From a virus, in IMG/VR virus record IMGVR_UViG_3300024500_000092, positions 1-26,843 of that record: a DNA stretch of 26,843 nucleotides; one strand, 5' to 3'. The notes beneath the pieces are model-generated. The model was not told the origin of the DNA. It saw nothing but the letters and a program-made list of their open reading frames with translations, and made no database searches. Every line of letters starts with the position of its first letter. The stretch's first letter is position 1. This document shows, piece after piece, positions 11,301 through 16,233 of the stretch. A program made the position numbers and the translations under genes.

Positions 11301-14300
11301 GTAACTGTGATATTTTGAAAATTTCTGCTAACATCAATATATTTTGGTTGCAGAGGTTTACCGTCACCTTTAAGAACTTGATAATTGTAAAATCCTTCTA
11401 ATACGCTATCAGCAACGCCAACAGGAACTGTTATGTTAACTTTTTGTGCTGCAGGGCTTAGTGAGATCAACGATCCGACTTGCCAGCTGTGCTTGGTCCA
11501 GAACATAAATTCTTTTGCAGCAGATAGCCAGTCTTGCGATACTTTATTTTCAGGATCGTAATTATCAAATATAAATCCTACTGATTTGAGATAGGCTTCG
11601 TACCCCAATAGGAAATCAACAACCTGTTGAATAGTTGTAAATTGTGTTCCGTAACTTAGACGTTTAACTACCAGTGTGTTAAATGTTCTTCTACCGCTTG
11701 CTTCTACTGCTCCAGTTTTTGGAATTCCTGCTACTTTTTTCCATAGATCAATGTCAAATACATCTCCGCTGGTGTGAGATTTAAGTGCTCTATAAAATTC
11801 GTTGGCATATCTCACTAATATTCCATTAGAGTATAATTTATTAGCTTGCCAGTCTAAGAAATTCTCACTTGTGCCGCCAACAGATATAATAGGATCTCGT
11901 TGGTTTGGAAGTGCTTGGAAATAATTAAAATATGGTTGTATATCGTCATAGCCTTTTAACACCCACCCGCTTGAATTTTTTTCTATAATTACTCCGCTGT
12001 AAGACAAGCTAGCAATAGGAGAACTTACATTAAAAATAATATCGTAGTTCTCTGGAGGAACATATACGCTAGATGACGATGCTGCTGGACTCTTAGAGTC
12101 TAATAAAAATTTTTGTTGTTGCTGGTCAACAAATCCAGACATTCTATGCGATATTTGTACATCAATATTATTAATCTTATCCCATAAGGTAGTTTCATCG
12201 ATACCTTTTGATTTTACATAATCGATAATATATTTTCCAAGACCAACTATATTGTCAGTTGATTGACCATAATTTTCTTTTGTAATAAATTTGCCAGTAG
12301 ACGAATAAATTGTTTGTCCTAGGTTGTTTAAAGATACTCCGTCTTTGTTAAAATTATTCGAAATAAATTCAAACGGTCTCATTAATGCCATTGCTATTAC
12401 AACAGCAAATGGCCATTCAGAACTTGATCTCCATGCGTATTCGACAGGAGCTATATCGCCTAATACGAACGATCCTTGATTGTTAATTAATGAAAAATCT
12501 CTAGCTAATCCAGAATCTAATGGGCTCAATAAACGACCTTCGTCGTCTACAGGAATATGAGATAGTAATGTATCCCTTGTATATCGAGCGTATCTGCCCT
12601 TTCTTGTACCTTGACGTATAATTCCGTTTGCTAAATCTTCCCAAAGAATTAAATTTCCTCTAGTATAAGGTGCAGGGCCGTATTCACTTTCCCACCAAGT
12701 TGGTTTTTCACTAAAGCCCAACATTTCCCAAGGACAACGATGTGGTCGATCAGTATCGTAGAAATATTGATACACACCTCTCCAATACCCTGGTAAATTT
12801 TCAGACCTTGTAGGATCTGTCATATTTGTGTAGGTATATGTAAAAGAATTTTGACTGTCAAAATAAGAATTTAATGTATAATTAATATTTGTATTTTGAA
12901 TCCATTTTAAAAATTCTTGAGACACTATAATGTCCAATTGAGATTTTTTATATAATCCGACACCGTAGTAACCGCCAACAATATCGTCTATATTAAAAAT
13001 GTCTTCATTGTATTCTTGTTTGATATTATTATAAATTCTATATTCTAATTCTAATAATAGATCATCTCTAAAATCGCCATATGTTGCTGAAATGCTACCG
13101 TCGTGACCTTGAATAACTTCTCTTGGTTCTACATAGGTATCATCAACAAATTTCATTGGAGTATATTTTTTATACAATCCCATTGACGTTGGAGTTGCTG
13201 GAATATAGTTCGAAGATGTAGAAACATATTCTCTAATTTCAATTACATCACCTTCGGTTAAATTAACTGATAACTGTACAAAACCAAAAGTAGAATTAAA
13301 TGTGTAATCTTGAGAATTTAATAATTGGTTTCCGTTAAAATAAACGTAAACGGCTCTACTGCTAGGAGTAGATAAATCAAATTTCGTGCTAAGAGAAAAT
13401 GTTTTTATTCCTGGATCATCAACTTCATATACTATTGAAGTGAATGCTCCGCTACCAATCATATCGGACTCTGAAAATTGATTTGTTGAATTTTTAGTTT
13501 TTGTTAAACTGTTTATAATCTCATCGACAAAATCTGGAATATTATCATTGTAATCTATTTCTAATGCTCTTGATAAGAAATTATTTTTAAATTCTGTATA
13601 TGACTGCTTAGAATACTGTATTGATTTAACAATATTATGAGTTTTATCGCATAGCGACATCAACACTACTGGAGTTAAACCAGAATGTTTTAAAAATCGT
13701 TTTCCAAATTTTTGGAAATTAGATATATCACGCAAATTAGAATTTCCTGGAACTATGCCAGTAATATCAATATTAAACTCTAATGCAGTTGTTAAATGAT
13801 CAATTGCTTGGCCAAGAGTAAATGTTATTAAATTATCGTTAAATGGATTCTTTTCAAGACCTACAGGAATTTCGTAATATCCTTGGTCTGGTTCAATGTC
13901 TGAAATTAATTTCAAAGAAACTGCATCATTTATTTCAAATGTTGTTGAGAATGTAAAAGTTCCTAGAGTTCGTGTCCAGTCTCCAAGATACTTTGTACCG
14001 TTAACATAAAAATTAATTTCGTTATCTTCTTTGAGATTTTCCCATCTTACAGTATTAAAAGTTAAAATGTTTGTAGATTCTTTTACAATTTGACTGTCAA
14101 TGATAGGTTGAAAATATTTTGTATCTGCTAGCAACCAACCGTTTTGATAATCATCTCCGTTGATGTTGTTAAATTTATAGAAGCCGGTGGCTAGATCTTT
14201 AGAATATGTAACTCTATCGATCACATATTCAAATTTAGCAGAATCCCAAGACCAATTAAATTGTATGTCTCCGATATTATTGATGTTGAGATAACTTATA

Positions 14301-16228
14301 CTAAATCCTAATTCTTTATCAACAACACTAGAGCCAACTTTATAACTTAAAATTTCAGTACCAACAAACGTATTAGTCGGATATGTATCTTCATTAGAAA
14401 AACTTATTCCGTTGTTGTCAAACCCGTCAAACATTGGACTTTGATTAACTGTAATTTTTTGCTGGCTTTCTTTCCAAGCTGTTCCTGTGAAATGGAACAT
14501 CTTGCCAGAATTTTTATTGCCGCGTCTAATTAATAAACAACTACCAACAGCAGATTCGCTATCTAAGGCTTCTTTTAAATGTATTTGGCGTAGATTATTA
14601 TGTGTTATAAATTGTACTTCATAAATTTTATTATTTGCAAGACTATCAGTATCAGCAACAAATAAAACTCTTGCGCCTTCAAATAAAAACTCACCGTCAA
14701 TGTTGTAACCAGAACTACCTTCTATGATACTAAAAATATCAGTAGTATTTGTATCTAAATAATCAACTGTTTGTTTAGCTACAGAACCAAAGTTATATAA
14801 CTGTAGATTTGGTTTAAATTCGATAATAGGTCTTTTTGCTCTTAAAGATTCAGTTGCTGGAAAATCTTCTCCTCTTAAGGAATATGATTTTTCTAAAACA
14901 GATCTATGAAACCATCTGTTATATCGACTCCAGGGATTTAAATCTCTACTATCTCTTCGAATTGTTGTATAATCTTTATATGTTGGATATGCGGTCGCAT
15001 CGTCAAACGGTTGCGTATCAAATCCTTCATTGTCAAATAAAACTTCCGGTACATCTGTTGTCAATACAGGAACGACCAGACTATCGAATCTTGTTAGTGT
15101 AATAGCATCGCCTACTCCTTCGACTAACCAATTATTATGAGAGTACTCAGCAGGAGTTACGTTTCCTCTAAATTCGACAATCATTCCACTTGATAATTCT
15201 ATTCCGTTGCTAGAAGTGTATTGAGATTTTCCAATAATATCTTTATTAATATTAATGAAAGAATTTGATTCTATGTCGGCAATTAAAAATTTTCCAAAGC
15301 GATCTGGAGTTATTAATCCTTGATAATATAAAGTGTCCGGAGCATCGTAGGGCACTTCAAATGTTAAAGTACCATTCTGAGTTCCGTTATTTGTTACACC
15401 GTTAGAATATTCTAACGCAGTAGTCGACGATGCTAGGTCGACAAACTCCCAGTCTTGACTATCTATACTAATAGAGCTGCCGTCACTTGGCGAAATATCT
15501 CTTTTAGCTTTCCATAGGTTTCCATCATAAACTGCAAGGCTTCCTGCTTTATAAGAGTGATAAGGTTGGAAAATTAATGAACCGGTATCATAGTTTGTTC
15601 TAATAGAAAATCCTTCTCCCGGAGCATTAACTTTAAACTTATATGTTTGTCCCCTGTACAAAGTAATTGTAGGATTGTTTGTATAAGAATCAGGAGTGAA
15701 TACAAAAGAGTTTCCTGTTGTTCCTAAAACAACTTTATATGTACTTGTTACCTTGGCGGTTTGGCCGTATATAGGTAAACTTGGCGGACCGCTTGGTTGC
15801 CAGTAGTATTCTCTGTAATTAATAAACTTATCCCAATCAACAGGAGGATTCCAAGTATAATGTTCTTGTTCTGTTATCTTGTCGTCACGCTCATCAATGT
15901 TTCCAAAAAACTTTAACTGATTTTTAAAGTCAAGGTAGTCATAAAAATTTTCAATTTTATTAAGATTTTTATAAACAACACCGGGTTCTAATTGGTATCT
16001 GCTTCTTAAAGTATTGTCTGTATCTACATATACATCAGTGCCAGTGTAAGTTTTTTCGTATCTTCTTCCTACATATCCAACAACCTTATCTAATACGCCA
16101 GGCTGGACTAAAGGATCTAATACTCCTGATAAAAACTTATCGTTACTAGATGTTTGAAAAACAGAAGGCAATAGCTCAACTGTTCTTCTAATTGGTAAGT
16201 TGCTCTTAGGATAAAATTTATCTGCCAT
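2372..16228 (-). CDS. Giant multidomain baseplate/tail protein, 4618 residues
   Basis: A single uninterrupted frame of nearly 13.9 kb directly after gp6, where T4 has genes 7 to 11. Domains in order: a conserved-looking N-terminus (residues 1-150); a cupredoxin-like fold split by an insert (about 176-303); a block rich in aromatic residues near 1134-1293 (YWRGVYQYFYDTDRPHRCPW, then WWESEYGPAPYTRGN); two aromatic carbohydrate-binding-like modules near 1457-1501 and 1714-1760; an FG-GAP beta-propeller (about 2130-2765) with three more such modules inserted; a fibre-like GQLWWN module near 2830; glycine-rich repeats (3146-3193, 3488-3571); serial beta-hairpin repeats (about 3600-4290); and a last aromatic module near 4459-4511. 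No signal peptide, membrane segment or catalytic motif was recognised. The start lies just after the gp6 stop (TAATAATTATG) with no good ribosome site, suggesting coupling. A virion role is inferred from operon position and fold types; the precise role is unknown. Confidence 0.9.
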   Translation of the reverse strand: MADKFYPKSNLPIRRTVELLPSVFQTSSNDKFLSGVLDPLVQPGVLDKVVGYVGRRYEKTYTGTDVYVDTDNTLRSRYQLEPGVVYKNLNKIENFYDYLDFKNQLKFFGNIDERDDKITEQEHYTWNPPVDWDKFINYREYYWQPSGPPSLPIYGQTAKVTSTYKVVLGTTGNSFVFTPDSYTNNPTITLYRGQTYKFKVNAPGEGFSIRTNYDTGSLIFQPYHSYKAGSLAVYDGNLWKAKRDISPSDGSSISIDSQDWEFVDLASSTTALEYSNGVTNNGTQNGTLTFEVPYDAPDTLYYQGLITPDRFGKFLIADIESNSFININKDIIGKSQYTSSNGIELSSGMIVEFRGNVTPAEYSHNNWLVEGVGDAITLTRFDSLVVPVLTTDVPEVLFDNEGFDTQPFDDATAYPTYKDYTTIRRDSRDLNPWSRYNRWFHRSVLEKSYSLRGEDFPATESLRAKRPIIEFKPNLQLYNFGSVAKQTVDYLDTNTTDIFSIIEGSSGYNIDGEFLFEGARVLFVADTDSLANNKIYEVQFITHNNLRQIHLKEALDSESAVGSCLLIRRGNKNSGKMFHFTGTAWKESQQKITVNQSPMFDGFDNNGISFSNEDTYPTNTFVGTEILSYKVGSSVVDKELGFSISYLNINNIGDIQFNWSWDSAKFEYVIDRVTYSKDLATGFYKFNNINGDDYQNGWLLADTKYFQPIIDSQIVKESTNILTFNTVRWENLKEDNEINFYVNGTKYLGDWTRTLGTFTFSTTFEINDAVSLKLISDIEPDQGYYEIPVGLEKNPFNDNLITFTLGQAIDHLTTALEFNIDITGIVPGNSNLRDISNFQKFGKRFLKHSGLTPVVLMSLCDKTHNIVKSIQYSKQSYTEFKNNFLSRALEIDYNDNIPDFVDEIINSLTKTKNSTNQFSESDMIGSGAFTSIVYEVDDPGIKTFSLSTKFDLSTPSSRAVYVYFNGNQLLNSQDYTFNSTFGFVQLSVNLTEGDVIEIREYVSTSSNYIPATPTSMGLYKKYTPMKFVDDTYVEPREVIQGHDGSISATYGDFRDDLLLELEYRIYNNIKQEYNEDIFNIDDIVGGYYGVGLYKKSQLDIIVSQEFLKWIQNTNINYTLNSYFDSQNSFTYTYTNMTDPTRSENLPGYWRGVYQYFYDTDRPHRCPWEMLGFSEKPTWWESEYGPAPYTRGNLILWEDLANGIIRQGTRKGRYARYTRDTLLSHIPVDDEGRLLSPLDSGLARDFSLINNQGSFVLGDIAPVEYAWRSSSEWPFAVVIAMALMRPFEFISNNFNKDGVSLNNLGQTIYSSTGKFITKENYGQSTDNIVGLGKYIIDYVKSKGIDETTLWDKINNIDVQISHRMSGFVDQQQQKFLLDSKSPAASSSSVYVPPENYDIIFNVSSPIASLSYSGVIIEKNSSGWVLKGYDDIQPYFNYFQALPNQRDPIISVGGTSENFLDWQANKLYSNGILVRYANEFYRALKSHTSGDVFDIDLWKKVAGIPKTGAVEASGRRTFNTLVVKRLSYGTQFTTIQQVVDFLLGYEAYLKSVGFIFDNYDPENKVSQDWLSAAKEFMFWTKHSWQVGSLISLSPAAQKVNITVPVGVADSVLEGFYNYQVLKGDGKPLQPKYIDVSRNFQNITVTTTNTTDGIYYLKLFYVLKEHVTIFDDKTVFNDTIYDKTTGYRQGRIKVHGYRTTDWDGDYTSPGFLFDNVNIQPWVPYTDYKLGDIVSYKSYNWTSLINQPGSQTFNDAYWSKLDTTPEKQLVPNFDYKIKGFSDYFEVTSDGLDKSHRDLARHTIGYQTRNYLQNLSEDPVTQFQIYQGFVREKGTANSITKIFGKLSRSETDSISLNEEWAFLVGKVGGVDQLTEVEIQIEKNKLEVNPQQFLIETTKSALTTDQKYRITSSDFTIVPTPFNVNISPTADLSCPYTAGYITSTTIDHSIKTREDLLTLDINSIKENDHIWVTFEKDSWTVLRVNESATLEITDVTRPSDTTVVITFNRPHSIQIDEYVGFRNILNLVGFYKVSNKTTATITVNVSSTIQDPVIDYSTITRVQLITECRFADYQSIDNQQAALLKNKSRLFVDSNDTGNWEVVEKNKQYSPKTISDYGVTNPLFAGSSVLYDNINKQIISSIPGSGIVVVYVETDTGLQIKQILSPPVNTYSNAVGSFGKSMALSPDGRFLIIGTPEASGLKTNYQGPWESQVRYQTNDIVLYSGQIWRAKNPNYLGTDGSTVAAVNTDDWEIATNIPVLTSGRVSGFYNQGMIAIYEFSNGRYTNAKAFVSPRPVENEKFGSNVTVSYDGTNYYMAVSAVGSVNSSGRVYLFKNTGTDWEHLENSHYKGIYNPSTIYREGDIVWQPAQDPIVEEVKGNLWQALETQQGDGSTLTLESSGWIKVSDVSTSCSLPTNVSIEDDGSTVAAGIISVDQLTEIIKQDEQFGYSLTMSRDGSILVVGAPYADGQYFSNYKGLWRADVEYAEGEVVKYSDIYYRLGDASGNPDSTYRSQGEDPSSSANWQEVGDSAANPSGKVFVYKKTSYDLYQLIQTLTSANISSYSDVSMEINVGDQFGYSVDVDSSGTTLIISSPRSDINYQNQGSVYVLNFDSNISEFKVKQKLESYEMYPSEYFGYGVSISPDGYKIAIGSKNTYSHYPIIFDSMSGTLFDQGRTSFYVDQGYTGGVYIFDKKDNEFFLTEKLESVLVENESFGYSIDCVGSKVLVGSPYYRKDNTGDYIGNIRLFSKDSSVDSWTIISQQSPLVDIRKINSVELYDNIKNVKIQDIDFIDPAKGKILNLAEEEIKFKTPYDPAVYTVGTEDVVVDSSINWLEKNVGQLWWNVGNAKWMYSEIGDISYRQGNWTQLVTGASIDVYEWVETPLLPSEWAALADTNEGLAVGISGQPLYPNDDTYSTKQFYNSISGQVNKTLYYYWVKNKSTVPSNLNFRRKSCSEVASLISNPVGTGLPFIAFVDSDKFITYNFDSIIQSDTALLNIKYKNELGISIPVHKEYQLMTEGIASSLPTPKLENKWIDSLVGFDIIGNRVPDINIPAKQKYGIDFRPRQSMFVNKDAALKLVVNKINSVLLKQPFATIIDFTNLNLKDSAPAEILNLYDVQVDTEIDLQNVGTIRTKKAVLSANIVNGELDTIDIIDPGFGYKVVPNVVINGDGKGASAEVTLDNQGRIRTVTVLTRGKKYSTINASVRYFSVLVNSDSTINNFWSIYSWDDVRKTFFRTQSQAYDTTRYWSYIDWWKSGYNNKSRITKELLSIHDEVIYKISVGDLIRVKEYGSGGWAVFEKVSDTGSTFLDRFELISRENGTIKLSDSLYDASIFGIGFDRSQAYDDTNYDINTSLELRNILKAVKEDIFVGDFNIEWNNLFFASMRYVLSEQQYVDWMFKTSFVNATHNVGAFSQPTNYKNDNLSSYQEYINEVKPFRTTVREYVSQYTTPEKYDLSVADFDLEPTFSVKDGKVIPIKLDNDLLNVYPWKWWSDNNGYSITDIQVYDSGELYKTPPKVLIEGSGTGATAQAYISNGKVSGIVVLNAGQGYLSAPTVSLVGGNSAGARSAKAVAIIGNSLIRSLHVSVKFDRLTTSGLYTSFSQSERFVATGTTSVFNLSYAPSRDKNKISVYKNNQLLLNSDYTITLYYSTVPGFKSLQGKLNFAIAPSAGDIIVVNYDKNIELFDAVNRIEQKYNPKAGMIGKDLGQLMTGIDFGGVQIQGTTFDVTGGWDALPWFTDNWDSVEANSDYYHVCDGSTTYVTLPYVPANGQIINIYIKNSVTGEIIRIDDPNYTDAWDSSVAINPNAQMPSFVGDGNTSNIEIGTYISTSAGDILIFRPIESDGSVTITDDNLLDTKVSGGTLSAIDGAYVTANGATVEEIIINGGSFISPEQVPAPEENVPGQVLDSVSIKVYNNIINGSAPLHTKLIRSTGVDTSFNIGQPVLQNSSVIVYIDKIKQVINIDYTLDLINQKVNFASSPPADSLVEILSIGLGGLGIIDYQEFIADGNTNLFLTNADYDNTSNVYVTLNGRLFDTGFKNSTGIIDTNGKTLVEFGFNPEAGDTIKIVCLSATTDIAPSDLSVININTQTVYFEGSTRTFDIDGFFEYSRGSSGNAVIVEVDGRILKGSDTIYRTYDGTNNVIVLGQDPYETPGSILPSNLKVFINDVLVEFITNYVFDGPTKELTIYPDSLNIGDIIKVENDLRREYTISGNSVTILDDVSMVSADETDNVKIDITWFNEYPTLDIVSDEKTGGRVNIQLSRIPISSSYVWVYKNGNRLMLDKDYYVSLPRGAIYLKEDTTSEDKIKTISFSKSIFKLPSAYEIHKDMLNVYHFNRFSLDDIKLASDLNYFDTTITLNDASSLADPVRNRNIPGVVWISGERIEYMTKTENVLGQLRRGTRGTPIGEKYLIDTKVADVGYNDIIPYEDTQERYDFYSDGSSLLIGPLEFIPTKSNKNRWYNSNFYITKGIYDEKIKYVTGNVIQVDDSFYTNIRPCINIKPLESNDWETYWDLITIPTNYGPCDTIEVFAEGRRLVKDPQVVWSENNGIDGFIVTEADFSVDGSSNYLRLTNPLKAGTRITLIRRTGKTWYDRSETSASSGVTLLNNNTPVAKFIAQKTTSIPE
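2695..2850 (-). other. Carbohydrate-binding-like aromatic module near the giant protein's C-terminus
   Basis: Residues about 4459-4511. The pattern is a start near KYVTGNVIQVDDSFY, then a spacer, then a closing tryptophan region (SNDWETYWDLI). It follows the Y..G..V.....(F/W)Y/W ... W rhythm of the other modules in this protein, though it is the most diverged copy. Resemblance to the CBM5/12 type is by pattern only. Confidence 0.4.
3300..5460 (-). repeat. Serial beta-hairpin repeats in the giant protein
   Basis: Residues about 3590-4310. Several units share the rhythm 'V-Y-hydrophobic-N-G/N-x-x-L...D-Y-T...(I/V)-x-F...A-G-D-x-I-x-V'. Examples are ISVYKNNQLLLNSDYTI followed by AGDIIVVNY, VIVYIDKIKQVINIDYTL, VYVTLNGRLF followed by EAGDTIKIV, LKVFINDVLVEFITNYVF followed by IGDIIKVEN, and VWVYKNGNRLMLDKDYYV. 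A similar unit occurs far upstream near residue 980 (VYVYFNGNQLLNSQDYTF). These look like duplicated beta domains typical of phage fibre and spike proteins. Identity between copies is low, so they are protein-level, not DNA-level, repeats. Confidence 0.6.
5515..6792 (-). repeat. Pair of glycine-rich beta repeats in the giant protein
   Basis: Two regions, residues about 3146-3193 and 3488-3571, carry the same pattern 'GxGY...P.V.I.G.G.GA.A.....G.V..I.V...G.GY'. The first has GFGYKVVPNVVINGDGKGAS; the second has TPPKVLIEGSGTGATAQAY followed by VLNAGQGYLSAPTVSLVGG. The two copies are about 300 residues apart. The pattern is familiar from large structural proteins of marine phages; its function is unknown. 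Confidence 0.6.
7660..7745 (-). other. Fibre-type GQLWW module inside the giant protein
   Basis: Residues about 2828-2857, VGQLWWNVGNAKWMYSEIG, followed by a second tryptophan at NWTQL. It resembles the GQLWYKSDDGILMMWDNTSW module at the N-terminus of the tail fibre (residues 66-85 there), with the same G-(Q/E)-L-W-(Y/W/V) core and a tryptophan about ten residues later. Confidence 0.5.
8665..8825 (-). other. Aromatic module inserted in the propeller (third insert)
   Basis: Residues about 2468-2521. It begins at NYKGLWRADVEYAEGEVVKY and ends at a tryptophan (SANWQEVGD), interrupting a propeller blade between its G-A-P loop and its G-K-V-F-V-Y strand. The pattern resembles CBM5/12 chitin-binding modules (W/Y start, G-x-x-V-x-Y, central aromatics, closing W). 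Confidence 0.55.
9030..9205 (-). other. Aromatic module inserted in the propeller (second insert)
   Basis: Residues about 2342-2400. It begins at HYKGIYNPSTIYREGDIVW, has the central NLWQALE, and closes at GWIKVSD. It follows a blade's outer strand (RVYLFKNTGTDWEHL). It shows the same Y-(K/Q)-G entry junction as the two other propeller inserts. Confidence 0.55.
9475..9632 (-). other. Aromatic module inserted in the propeller (first insert)
   Basis: Residues about 2199-2251. It begins at NYQGPWESQVRYQTNDIVLY, has the central GQIWRAKN, and closes at DDWEIATN. It sits directly after the I-G-T-P loop of the first blade. This is the best match here to the CBM5/12-like pattern, including the IVLYSGQIWRA core. 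Confidence 0.6.
10951..11090 (-). other. Carbohydrate-binding-like aromatic module in the giant protein
   Basis: Residues about 1714-1760: WVPYTDYKLGDIVSYKSYNW, then AYWSKLD. It has the same order of a starting W, Y-x-x-G-x-x-V-x-Y, a central W and a closing W as the propeller inserts. It lies outside the propeller. Confidence 0.55.
11726..11860 (-). other. Carbohydrate-binding-like aromatic module in the giant protein
   Basis: Residues about 1457-1501: FLDWQANKLYSNGILVRYAN, then EFYRALK and DLWKKVAG. It shows the shared pattern of W-x-x-x-x-x-Y...G-x-x-V-x-Y, a central aromatic pair and a closing W. Confidence 0.55.
15320..15703 (-). other. Cupredoxin-like fold split by an aromatic module
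   Basis: The first half is residues 176-211 (NPTITLYRGQTYKFKVNAPG, then FSIRT). The second half is 274-303 (NGVTNNGTQNGTLTFEVPYD, then APDTLYYQ). Joined together these read like a small cupredoxin-type beta sandwich. Between them (about 221-266) sits an aromatic module (YKAGSLAVYDGNLWKAKRD, closing QDWEFVD). The usual His/Cys/Met copper ligands are absent, so metal binding is unlikely. Confidence 0.55.
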
Positions 16229-16233
16229 AATTA

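Noticed and set aside
15320-15703. Copper-binding enzyme domain at the giant protein's N-terminus
   Set aside because: The fold resembles a cupredoxin but the His, Cys and Met ligands are missing, so no metal site is claimed.
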